DNA from: Lates calcarifer
Lineage: Eukaryota > Chordata > Actinopteri > Centropomidae
DNA: 64,000 bases
Direction: 5' to 3'
NCBI RefSeq assembly: GCF_001640805.2
Contig: NW_026115916.1
Location: 62,001-126,000, forward strand
How positions within the stretch are numbered: position 1 is the first letter of the stretch; the number at the start of each line of letters is the position of its first letter. Below, piece after piece: positions 1 to 11,300 of this stretch. The notes under the pieces are model-generated. The model did no database searches and was not told the DNA's origin. It was given only the letters and a program-made list of their open reading frames with translations. Position numbers and translations under genes: made by a program.

Positions 1-392
1 TGGAAAAGCCAGTAAATTCAGATACAGGTGAGGTGGTTGACGTGACATCAGCAACCTGTAGCTGTACCTGTAGTCACATGTTACTGTCAGTGATGTGTCA
101 GGTGAGATCATCAAACAGCAGCAGGTGAAACTGTTGAATCAGTTTGAATTAATCAAATTTATTGTGACGGGTTCGGTTCATTCAATAAAGTTCACGTTTG
201 TCATTTTGTACCAACTAAAAATGAAGAGGAGAGTCGTCGAGCTCTGGAGCGCGATCTTTGAAAATGCCAGTGTGCACGTTATCCTTGTTATCGAAGCCCC
301 GCCTCCTGCTCTGTGATTGGTCAGCTGCTGTCTTTGAGGAGAATCATTGTTGAGGTCAGTAACAGTTTGTTTGTGTTTTGTTCTCAGATTAA

Positions 393-1578
393 ATGTTTCT
401 CCTGAAGACTTTTCCTCTTTGTGAACCTGCAGTTCTGCAGCTTCTCAGACAGTTTTCTACCAACACTTTACCCACTCTCACTCTCTTTACTAAGGTAACC
501 TCATATTTGACACTACATACCAGGGTTTCACGACAGTAACAGCTGTTGACATCACGATCAATGAAATAAATGAAACAGGTTCACTCCTGATTTTAAAAAC
601 ACAAGCTGGTCTGGACCAGACTTCATTTATATGTTCATGTATTTTAAAAATGTTTCACTCACTGGTGTAAAATGCTCTGCAGGCTTTAGTCCTGTCCCTT
701 GTCTGTCAAGAGTTAATGTTGATGTACATCATTAGTGATCAATGATCAATCATGATCAGTATTATCACACTAATAAACACTTCTTTGTAGGATCCCTGTC
801 CTCTGTGTGATGAAGCTAAAGAAGTGCTGGAACCGCTCAAACACAGAGTGAGAAACACGTCCATCAACACATCCATCAACATGTCCAACATGTCCATCAA
901 CATGTCCATCAACATGTCCATCAACATGTCCATCAACACGTCCATCAACATGTCCAACATGTCCATCAACATGTCCATCAACACATTCATCAACATGTCC
1001 AACATGTCCATCAACATGTTCAACATGTCCATCAACACATCCATCAACATGTCATTTATATTTTAATGTATTTTAAAAATCAGATGTCTGTTGATCTCTT
1101 GATGTAATTATCCCATTTTAAACAGCTTTTCCTACACACAATAGAATAGAAAACAAAAGTTTGAACGCTGAAAAAACCAAACACCAAATATAGTTTGAGA
1201 AACTTTGAGTAAAAAGACAGAAGCTGGTATGTTAAAGACAGTTGGAATGAGAACATGTGGAGTTTGTCATTTGAAGAGTAAAACCAGCAGAACTCAGTCT
1301 GCTACAGTTAAAACTACTTTTTAACAGCTGCTGTGTTTAATAAAACAGATGAAAGTTTAATATCTGAGGCGACTGGCCCTCACTGACTGTCTCTGTCTGT
1401 TCCACAGTTTGTCCTGCAGCAGGTGGACATCAGTCTTCCAGAGAACAAGGTGTGGTGGGACAGGTACAAGTGGGACATACCTGTATTCCACCTGAACGGA
1501 CAGTTTGTGATGAAACATCGAGTGGATGTCGTCCTGATGGATAAACTGCTGCAGGACGCAGAGACACACCAAACATGA
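393..1578 (+). CDS. c5orf63: Glutaredoxin-like protein, C5orf63 type (3 exons)
   Basis: Coding exons 393-494, 791-847 and 1408-1578 join in phase 0 at both junctions to give 109 residues; each intron starts GT and ends AG. The protein has a short leader that could be mitochondrial (residues 1-25, no acidic residue after E11), then LPTLTLFTKDPCPLC with a CPLC (CxxC) pair at residues 37-40, DEAKEVLEPLKHR, and a third exon with QQVDISLPEN, RYKWDIPVFHLNGQ and a C-terminal helix. This is the thioredoxin-fold order of the glutaredoxin-like C5orf63/YDR286C family, including the cis-Pro of IPVFHLNG. The family is predicted to be thiol-redox or Fe-S related, but its substrate is not established. The start ATG at 393 is chosen because it keeps the frame and gives a family-like length. 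Intron 2 carries a minisatellite beginning about 9 nt after the donor. Confidence 0.85.
857..1053. repeat. 12-bp minisatellite in intron 2 of c5orf63
   Basis: About 16 imperfect copies of a 12-bp unit close to CATCAACATGTC, with some 9-bp variants (CCAACATGT). Because the unit is a multiple of three, both strands read as open frames here (repeats of Met-Leu-Met-Asp on the minus strand, Asn-Met-Ser-Ile on the plus strand). These open frames are a consequence of the repeat and not evidence for a gene. Confidence 0.9.
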
Positions 1579-1628
1579 AACCTTTCCTGATGTGATCGTT
1601 TCTGGTGGAATGTTAATGTTTGATAATC

Positions 1629-1634
1629 AATAAA
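1629..1634 (+). terminator. Polyadenylation signal for c5orf63
   Basis: AATAAA lies 51 nt after the stop codon of the glutaredoxin-like gene, which would give a very short 3' UTR. Position and match are good, but the cleavage site cannot be seen. Confidence 0.6.
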
Positions 1635-2599
1635 ACTTTCTGATCAATCAATGTGTCTTTGTTAAATAGATTTTATTTATGAATGCCTCAGTGCATCATC
1701 CAGTTAAACCAATCAGAGCAGCCCCTCAGTGTGATGTCACAACTGATCAGCTGCTAAACTTTAAAGTGAAGTTTTTATGGTTAGTGTTTCCCACTGTGCT
1801 GATGTTCTGCTACAAACATTAAACTGAATCAGCTGATGTCAGTGAATTATCTCTTTCCCTCAGTATTTACATTTATTGTTTGAATCTGTATTTTGTGTTT
1901 ACTTCGTTTGAAGAAGAGGGGTGGGGGGACTTATGTCCTTTTACTAATGTAGAATTGTGAAAGCAGGATTTTTTACCTATAATGGATTATTTTTCATTCC
2001 CGTATTGTGTTACTAACTCTAACATCAATATCAACTCTGAGTATGAAAATCTCTTTTCTCTTTTTTTGAAATATCAAAACTTTTTCCCTGAAATATTTCC
2101 ACTTTTCTCTTTTTGGTTTCTTCACAGAAGCTTTAACATCCCATTGTGTGACTCAGACATCAGGAGCTGTTCATTAGAGTAAGTACAACACGATCTGTCA
2201 CATCTGTTCCAATGAGAAAGAGCACACTGTGTGAACAGGTTCAGTCCGTTAATGAATGTTTATTTCTGTCTGAACACGAGTGTCTGGGATCAGATGGGTG
2301 GTTGTACCAGTCAGGTGCCATGTTTAGTGACATCACACAGAGAAATAAAAACAGATTTTTGGATCTTAGTGACAGACTTGTTTTATTCTTGAATCTGAAA
2401 ACGACACCTGAGTCTCCTGACTCACCTGATCCTCTGAGCTCATCAATATTTAACCTGCTGAAGGTTCAGAGCCTCTGACTGTCAGCCAATCACAGCCCAC
2501 CTCCACCCATGTGACCTGGAAGTGCAGTCAGCTGGTGCAGAGCGCAGTGGTTGTCATGGGGACGGTCAGGTGTGTTGTCAGTCAGGTGGAGGTGTGTTG
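1635..2599. other. Intergenic interval between c5orf63 and mipol1
   Basis: About 1 kb of ordinary AT-rich DNA with no coding signal. It must contain the mipol1 promoter and 5' UTR. I see no convincing TATA box and no clear CpG island, so the transcription start cannot be placed. The spacing is tight and the two genes are head-to-tail. Confidence 0.5.
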
Positions 2600-5500
2600 A
2601 TGGCGTCCAGCAGAGCTGTAGATGTTCAGTTTGCTCTGCAGAGAGCGAAGAGGAAGATCAACAGTCTACAGCAGCAACTGAACAACAAGTAAGAAGCTGA
2701 AATAAAATGAATCTGAATAAGACCAGGAGTTAAGTTTTGTTTCCTTAACTATGAATGTGGTCTGGAGGAGACCGTGACAGAACGTGGTCTGTACTGAACT
2801 CAGGAATTTCTGGCAGCACTATGTGGTACAGATTAAACAGCTAATGCGCTGCAGGGACCATGTGACCTGCAGGTCATGTGCTCAGATGTATAGTCAGGCT
2901 GGAGACCAGCTGAATTCGACTGAACTCTCCTGGTCTCCAGCAGGTTAGTTTCTGTGTTTACTGTTCTGGCTGGAGTATTAATCCATTTCTTCTGTGGAGT
3001 CAGAGACATCGAGTGGATCCTGTGTTCACCTCATTGTTCTTCACATCAGCTGTGAACCAGCTGGTCTTTTAATATGTGTTTTCATTGAAAAGGTTTTGTC
3101 CTGCAGGATGTGACTGTGTTTGATGGTTCAGTTGATTTAAAGTCACCTGTTACCTGGCAATGTCATTGTGGTTTCATATCTCTGAGCTTTTATTTTACTG
3201 TTTCTATTCCTCTGTATGTCTGTCCCTCTGATGATGAGGATGTGTGTTCTGTGTGTTTGATGAACTGATCCAGGATCAGTGTTTCTGACCATTTTTATGT
3301 TTCCAGAGAAACCAGTTCAGAGAGTCCAGAGGAGACCAGTCTGACGATATGGATGCCCAGCAAGGAGCTAAGGGACACTCTGGTGGACATGTACAGAGGT
3401 AATACAACAAAAAATACTACTACAACGCATGTACAGAGGTTTGTGTGTAAAGGAATCCGTTGTGTGTTCAGACAAGTAGCATGAGATCATGAGTCTAATC
3501 AGAAAATCTCTGAGGAGATGTAATGACTCAGGTTGTCCACTGGGTGGAGCTGTGGTTCCTCACACTGATTAACATTGAACAACAGCATCAACAGCAGCAT
3601 GGAGAAGAGGTCAAAGGTCACGGTTCACACAACAGAATGCTCCCACAGCTACAACTACTGATAATAAACCTGGTGACTTCACTTAACAATAAAATAAATA
3701 TATGATATTGTTCTAGTATCACTGAATTAAACTGAAGGCTTTAAATGGCTCAGGTTTCTTACAGGTGAAGATATTTTTTACATTTTGAGTCTAAAATATC
3801 TCTCCAACAATAAAACATTTTTATTTATTAATCAAACTGAAAAAAGAAAGTAAAAAACAAACTAGTCAACCGTGATTGGCTGAAGGGTGATGGGGCGTCA
3901 CTTTAAGGTGTGAACTGTTCCCTACAGTAAAACAGGTGTAAACTATTCCCTCAGTTCAACAGGTGTGAACGCTTCCCTGCAGTAAAATAGGTGTGAATGG
4001 TTCCCTATAGTAAAATAGGTGTGAGCATGCCTCTGTCCCCTGACAGTCATGTGATGATGTGCGGCCCTCCATCATGGCGGAGTGCGTCCTCAGTAATCTG
4101 CTGTGTAAATCTGTCTGGAGGACGTCGGTATATTTGGAGTTTGACTTTCTGCTTCATTAAATATGTTTGCAGTGAAACGTGGAGTTGAGTGGCTGGATGT
4201 TAACACAGAGGATGAAACCTGCTGGAGATCAATGACAGGCATAGTTATTATTAGTTACCATAGCAACAATCATTTTATCCTGTTTGTTCGATATACAGGT
4301 AAAAGGTAGAATTGCACTGTTTATACAGTCATCAGGAATATGAGCTGTCTGGGAAAGTCGTGTATCAGATCAATCACTTTGTTTCTTTAACTCAGTTTTA
4401 TTTTGTAGGGGCTTTTGAGTCTGGACCCTGTAGCTGGAGGTTGTGACTTGAGTTGTCGTGTTGATGTCGGTCTGAGTTTGTTCCTTTTATCTTAATACTG
4501 TGGTGTATTGTGAACTGGGAGAACTGAGAGTCGTCCTGGTGTGGTCTGATGAGCTGACAGGTGAGGGCGCTCTGATTCACAGGATCCCGACCAAGCTGGG
4601 CCGTAAGACAGCGGTCCGTCCTTACAGTCGTCTTGAAGCTGAAAATTATTCTTTAATGTTTACGCCTTGTTTAAAAAGCAGACGGTAGAGAAATGACAGG
4701 AAATGAAACAACATGGAACAAAGAGACCTGTCAGTCCAGGCCACCGCCACACCTGAGGAGGTCTCTGGTCAATTTTACAGTCGTGTGGTTATTTTTCTGA
4801 TGACGTTTTTCACTCTGTTTTTAAACTGCTGAACTGAAGCAGAAACTCTGATCCTGAAAGATGCACAATCTGAAACTGAACATGAGAAATTAATCCTGAA
4901 CGGCTACTTGTCACCGGGGGTCGGTGATTCCACAAAATTAGATTTTGATCCACAGAAATACCAGGAGCCAGAATCAATGATACTGTGACTGATCCATTGT
5001 TAAAGTATTGATCCTATTGATAGTTAAAAAAGGAGTAGTATTTGAGGTACTGGTACACCTTTGTGTCGTTTCAGTTTCCAGAAAGTGTCGTTGATGTGAC
5101 AGAAGAAGAAACTGAATAAACCGTTTTTTATTAATTTATCTGCGTCTCTCTCTCGCCTCAGTGATAATCCATCATCTGTCGGTGTCTCTCGCCCAGATCA
5201 AACACACCATATGAAACAGTTGTGGAGGAAACACAGTATTCAGTTTCTCAGTCAGCAGAGCCAGACTGAGATCACCCCCATATGTGTCCTCTGTTTATTT
5301 CTGTCTCTTCTTCTGTGGTGGCAGTGGATCCTGCTTTTTCCAGGAGAAATAATCAAGTCAAGTCAAGTCAAGTCAAATTTTATTTATATAGCGCCAATTC
5401 ACAACAGAAGTTATCTCGAGGCACTGTACATATAGAGCAGGTCTAGACCATACTCTTTATCTTATAAAATTTACAGAGAGAGACCCAACAGATCCCACCA

Positions 5501-8144
5501 TGAGCAAGCACTAGGCGACTGTGGCAAGGAAAAACTTCCTTTTAAGAGGCAGGCCTGTGAATATTCTCATTTATCTAGGTCATAGTTATCTCTGGATAAC
5601 ATGGGTTGAGCCTGGTCAGATGCGAACACGAACTGATGAAGCCTCTTGGATGAGAGGTGAAACGTCTTCCTAGACTACAACTAAGTCCAGCTGCTTTCGA
5701 TTAAACTTCCTTGAGATACTTTTAAGAGGCAGAAACCTCGAGCAGAACCAGACTCAAGGTGGGCGGCCATCTGCCTCGACCGGTTGGGTTTAAACAGAGA
5801 GAGTGGGGGGATGGGGTATGAGAAAGACAACATTGCAGATACACAGACTAAGTCAAAATGTAAATAGTGGTAGTAATAATAATAATAATATTTATTATTA
5901 TTTTTATTATTGTTATTGTTTGTTGTTGTTGTTATTATTACAGCTAAAGGAATAATAATGACAAACAGTGAAACATTAATAGCACTAACACTAATAAATG
6001 TTTATTGTCGTATCATGGGTTGAGCTGGATCATGGGAGCAGCAGGAGACTCTACAGCTCCAGAGGCAGAACCCTGCAGTGAGAGACAGTAGAAGAGAGAG
6101 AGAGAGAAGCACAGCCTGGGCAGTAATGTGCTTGAGGGAAGAACACACAGTTAAAGTGATGCAGCGATATTAAGACAGTTAATAATAATCTCATCAGCAG
6201 GACATCATGGACAACATTTACTAACTATTAAGCTTAACTGATGCACTGAGACTGACCCAACCCGCCGAGGGAAAAATGGTATCCTGAAATAGGAACCAGA
6301 ATAATGTGCTAGTCGAAAGTTAAAACATAAAGATGAGTTTTTAGTTTTGATTTAAATTAAAGGTTGCAGGATCAAATGTGACGCCAAGATTTTTGGCTGT
6401 TGTACTTTGACAGATAGCACAGTTCTCAAGGGATATAGTTACTTGATCGAACTGGTGTCTATATCGCTCCGGGCCAATAACCAGCATTTCAGTTTTGTCT
6501 GAATTTAGAAGCAGGAAGTTTTGAGACATCCAGCTTTTAATAGAAGACAAGCAGATCTCTAGTTCCCTAATTTGAGAGGCATTATCAGCCTTTATAGGCA
6601 CATACAGCTGGGTATCATCAGCATAACAGTGAAAATTAATTCCATGACTGTGAATAATTTGGCCAAGAGGAGAAATATATAGAGAGAAAAGCAGGGGGCC
6701 AAGAACAGAACCCTGGGGTACTCCATATTTCACATCAGAAAAGGCTGATATGGGGTTATTACAAGAGACACACTGAGTTCTGTCAGATAAGTAAGATTTT
6801 AACCAGCTGAGGGCCAGGCCAGAGATTCCAAATCTATTTTCCAGTCGGTCCATGAGTATACAGTGGTCTATAGCTTCAAAGGCTGCACTAAGATCAAGTA
6901 AGAGGAGCAGAGAGAGTGGAACCTGAATCCAGAGAGAGTAGAAGATCATTTACTACTTTAGCAAGTGCTGTTTCAGTAGAGTGAAAGGCCCTAAAAGCAG
7001 ACTGATACGGTTCAAATAGATTATTATCAGCTAAATGAGCTGAAAGCTGCTGAGACACCACTTTTTCTAGTATTTTAGAGAAGAATGGGAGATTTGAGAC
7101 AGGCCGATAGTTACCTAAAGACCCAGGATCAAGGTGTGGTTTCTTAAGTAAAGGTTTAACCACAGCTGTTTTAAAGCTAGAAGGAACAGTGCCAGTCGTC
7201 AACGATAGATTCACAATATTCAGCACTGCAGGGCCCAAGACTGGCCAGAGATCTTTGGAGAGTTTACCTGGTAAAGGGTCAAAAAGGCAAGTGGTGGGTT
7301 TAGAAGCTAGTACTATATTAGATAGTGAATCAAGACATATAATGTCAAAATTCATCAGAGCAGAAACTCTCTGAGACTCAGTATGATACTCTGATAATCA
7401 GGAAGAGAAGTACTCTGTTACCACACAGTACCGCAGCTCTACTACACAGTACTACAGTTCTTTTACACAACAAATATTCAGTGGTGGATAGAAACATGTT
7501 GATGATCACAGAGCTTGTCGTCTTGTCGTTTTCTAAAACCTGAACCTGAGCTACAGCTGAACATTATTTTCATCCTCTGTTAATCTGCTGATGAAAAATA
7601 TTTCAGTTTAATATGATGAAGACGAATCAGTGTTGGAGCTGGTCTGGTTCCTCAGTCTCAGAGAAAAACATCAAACCCTCATGAAGCAGAAACTGGAGAC
7701 ATTTAATGGTTATTGGTTATTGATTATCTCTGGATCAGTTTGCAGCTTTAAGCAGAAACAAATCAGAAAAATAGAAAAATAAATAAAGAACTGGACGTCA
7801 TCAAGAACTAATTTCTGTTTAAAATGTTGTTGATGACACAATGAAGACGAGGAGTCGACAGGAACGAGTTAATAAACAACACAACACACAAATAAACAAC
7901 ATAATACACAAATAAACAACACAGTAACTTTCAGTGACGTCACAAACAACAAAACAAAACATTTTTTTCAAAATTCATCCTGTTTTCTAAAATAACACAA
8001 ACACAATTCAGACTACCAAAATAAAACAAGACTATCAAAATAAAACATGACTACCAAAATAAAATAAGAACTGAACTAAAACTGGAATTGTCTTTAAATG
8101 ATCAGAACTTCATGATCGAACAATAATTGATCACTGAGCAGCTG

Positions 8145-8182
<38 letters not shown>

Positions 8183-8306
8183 GTCAGTAGATTATTATAA
8201 GGACAGAAGAAGAAGACAAAGGCTGAGCGAGGCTGAGAGTGAATGAGGAGAGAGAGAGGGAGGAGGCAGTCGTGTGAACTATGTTTAATCTGCAGAGTGG
8301 GTGGTC

Positions 8307-8337
<31 letters not shown>

Positions 8338-11300
8338 TATTGTTAGATGAGGGTGGGCTGCAGACTGGTTTGTTTGAACAGACTGAAGTAGCTGCTATTC
8401 ATGTCTCTGTGTAGGAATGTGTGTGTGTGTGAGAGAGAGAGTGTGTGTGTGTGTGTGTTTTGCAGGCGTTGGGCTGCAGAGTGAGCGAACTGCTTATGAC
8501 TCTGTTTTCAAACGTTTTAATTCACTTTTTCACTTTACACAGAAAAAATCTGAGCAGAAACTGAAGATTCAAAAATGAATTTATTTAACCTTTATTTAAA
8601 ATAATGATGATGAAAAACAAACAGAGACAAAATTACAAAGAACTAAAGTCACGTGTGAAAACCAAAGACGTGTTCAGAGACAGAGACAGAGAGACAGACA
8701 AAGACAGCTGACGTTCAAACTGACCATGTGACGAACTGAAGGACGTCTCTCTCCTGATGGTTTTCATCATGGTGATTGAACTGTATCAAGAGTGTTGTTT
8801 TACAGTGAATCACAGGTGTGCATTGTAGAAAACCTCCAGTTGTTTGGTCTTTAAAGTAAAAAGACAGAAACAACAACGGTTTAAAATCTAAATATTATAT
8901 ATCTATATATCTAAAATATTCAGATCAGAGAATCTTCAGCTGCTGGGGGACGAATTCTGTAATAAAACCAAACTTGTCTTGTGTGTCTGAAACCTGTTTC
9001 CTGTTTGTGTGGATGTCATACATCAGTATTTACTGGACGTCCCTCTGTATTAATATAATACACATACGTGTGTGTGTTCTGTATAAGTTGCGTCTCTCCT
9101 CGGCTTAATGTCGGTATCTAAATTCATGTGCGGCGTGGCGGCGGCGTGGTGTCGGCGGGCCGGATCACAGGCGGATTGTGTTGGATTTGAGCTGAAGCCT
9201 CTTTAATCATCGTAACACCGTCATTAATATTCATGCAGTCAGCTGGAACCCCCCCACACTCACTGAACCAAACTTTCTGCACAAAATGTATTAAATACAG
9301 CTTAAAAAATTAATGGACTTTAGTTTATATTACATGAAGAAGAAGGGGGGAGGAAGGGGGACTCGCCTCCCCCGTCCCCCCCCGTCCTCTCGTCATTGGT
9401 TATCGTAGATTGGTCCTCTGATTGGCCTTTGTGTTTTCCCTTTTTTCTGCAGATTTTTCCATCTTTGACGAGACTTCAAAGCGAGCGCGAGGCATGAACG
9501 GTCATTTAGAAGGATTTAAGCACATTATCACATCTGTAATTGTACATGAATAATAAGAAGAGCCGCCGCGCTCAATTAGCTCTGAGTCCACAAGAAGATC
9601 AGAGACAGGGGGGAGGACGGGGGGAGGACGGGGGGAGGCAGAGGACGACAGGAAATGAGAAAAGTTTCAAAGTGAAAATGCTTAAAGAGGAAATTATTCA
9701 ATAACTGTAATACACCAGAATTAGGACCAGGACCAGGAGCAGCCTCTGTTTCTGGTGTGGAGTCTGTAAACCTTAAAACTAATCTGCATCAACAGACACG
9801 TCAGGTTTGAACAAAATGAGGAAATGTTGTTAATGAAGGTGTTTCATTAGTTTTTCCTGAGACCTGGGACATGAGGTGGACAACAGTCTGACAATGAATT
9901 TTAAGTAGAAATGAGAAATCATTAGTGAGGAAGAACTTTGAGGAACTTTAAACTTTCCTCAGGGTTCTTTATGTTCTGACTCCAGTTTGAATTATTTACA
10001 CTGATCAGGATCTTCCTGGCTCCTGAAAAACACTACAGTACCCATGAGCCTCAGCATCGAACAGTCAGGACACAGTAAAGTTCACCTGGCGGCAGTTTCT
10101 GATGTCACTGTGGATGATCACTGAAGACCCATGTTTCTTATCTGAAAAAGAGGACATTTTTTTCTGTGACATTAATGATCCAGACTCCAGAGGATCAATA
10201 CATTCAGCCGCAATCAATAATCAGCTGTTTCAGCACCAGTACTTTTAATTCAGTCAAATAAGTTTGAACATTTCTTTATATAATTGTAGCAAAGTGGTAA
10301 CCTGTGATCACCTGTCAATCACCTGCCCCCCCCCCCCCCCACACACACACACACCTGTCTCTCTCTCTCCGTATTTAACGAGCAGTAATCCTGTCTTCAT
10401 GTTGAGCTTTATAAATACTTGCAGCTCATCAGCAGAGCAAACACAGCCTTAATATCTCGTTAAGGACATTTAATGGCTCTTGTTAAAGAAGCCACCAATC
10501 AGAGCTCAGTTCATCAGGTGTAATTAAAATGCTGGCAGATCACATGTTAAACGCTTGTTAAGTCAAAAGTAAGCAGCAAAATACACACAGACGGTTCACA
10601 CTCACAGGTGTGGGAGACAGACAGGTGAGACAGACAGATGAGCGAGACAGGTGAGGGACAGACAGGTGGAAGAGACTGGTGAGAGACAGACAGGTGTTGT
10701 CAAGTCAACAAGGGACTAACAGTTTGTTTCCTCGTGTTTCTGTTTTTCAGCTAATCCCAGAGTGAACGTGGAACTGCGACAGCGTCTGCCCTCACCTGTC
10801 CGACTCAGCAGCCCTGACAGGTGACATCATCACATCGCTGTCTGACGCCCCCTACAGGCTCAAAGTCTTGTCATGAAAATGATTCTTCATGAATGTGCAG
10901 CTTTGTAAATGTTTGTGTTCAGGTCTTGATTTATTAAGACAGCAGGTCTCCAGGTGGATGGAGACCTCCGTCATTAGGGTCCGCCTCCAGAGGACATACC
11001 CATTTAGTTTCTGACTCACCTCTTTTGCTGCCCTGGTTTACAGATCAGGGACCAGCCTGAGCCTGGACCACACCGAGTGGCCTCAGGGTAAGATCCCTCC
11101 GTCCACCCTCCATCCACCATCCATCCACCATCCATCTACCTTCCATTCACCATCAGCAACTCTGCTGCTCTGAAATGACACTGACTGTCTGTTTGTCTGT
11201 CTGTCTTTCTGTCTTTCTGTCCTTTCAGACCCTCAGCACCTGCACAACCCTCTGAGCTCCTGCTCTCACTCCCCTCGGTCCCACAGGACGTCTGTCTCTC

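Larger units (their letters stand above)
5345..7375 (-). mobile_element. 5'-truncated CR1/L2-type LINE in mipol1 intron 2
   Basis: One decayed non-LTR retrotransposon on the minus strand. The reverse transcriptase lies at 6341-7355 and a long 3' UTR at about 5345-6340, which ends at a pentanucleotide run (AAGTC on the plus strand, 4 copies, about 5355-5377). The sequence ATTTATATAGCGCCAATTC next to the tail is a common fish LINE/SINE 3' end. The same end recurs as a short fragment at 34030-34130. The 5' half of the element is missing, as expected from incomplete target-primed reverse transcription. The exact clade (Rex1, L2 or other jockey-superfamily type) is not certain. Confidence 0.8.
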
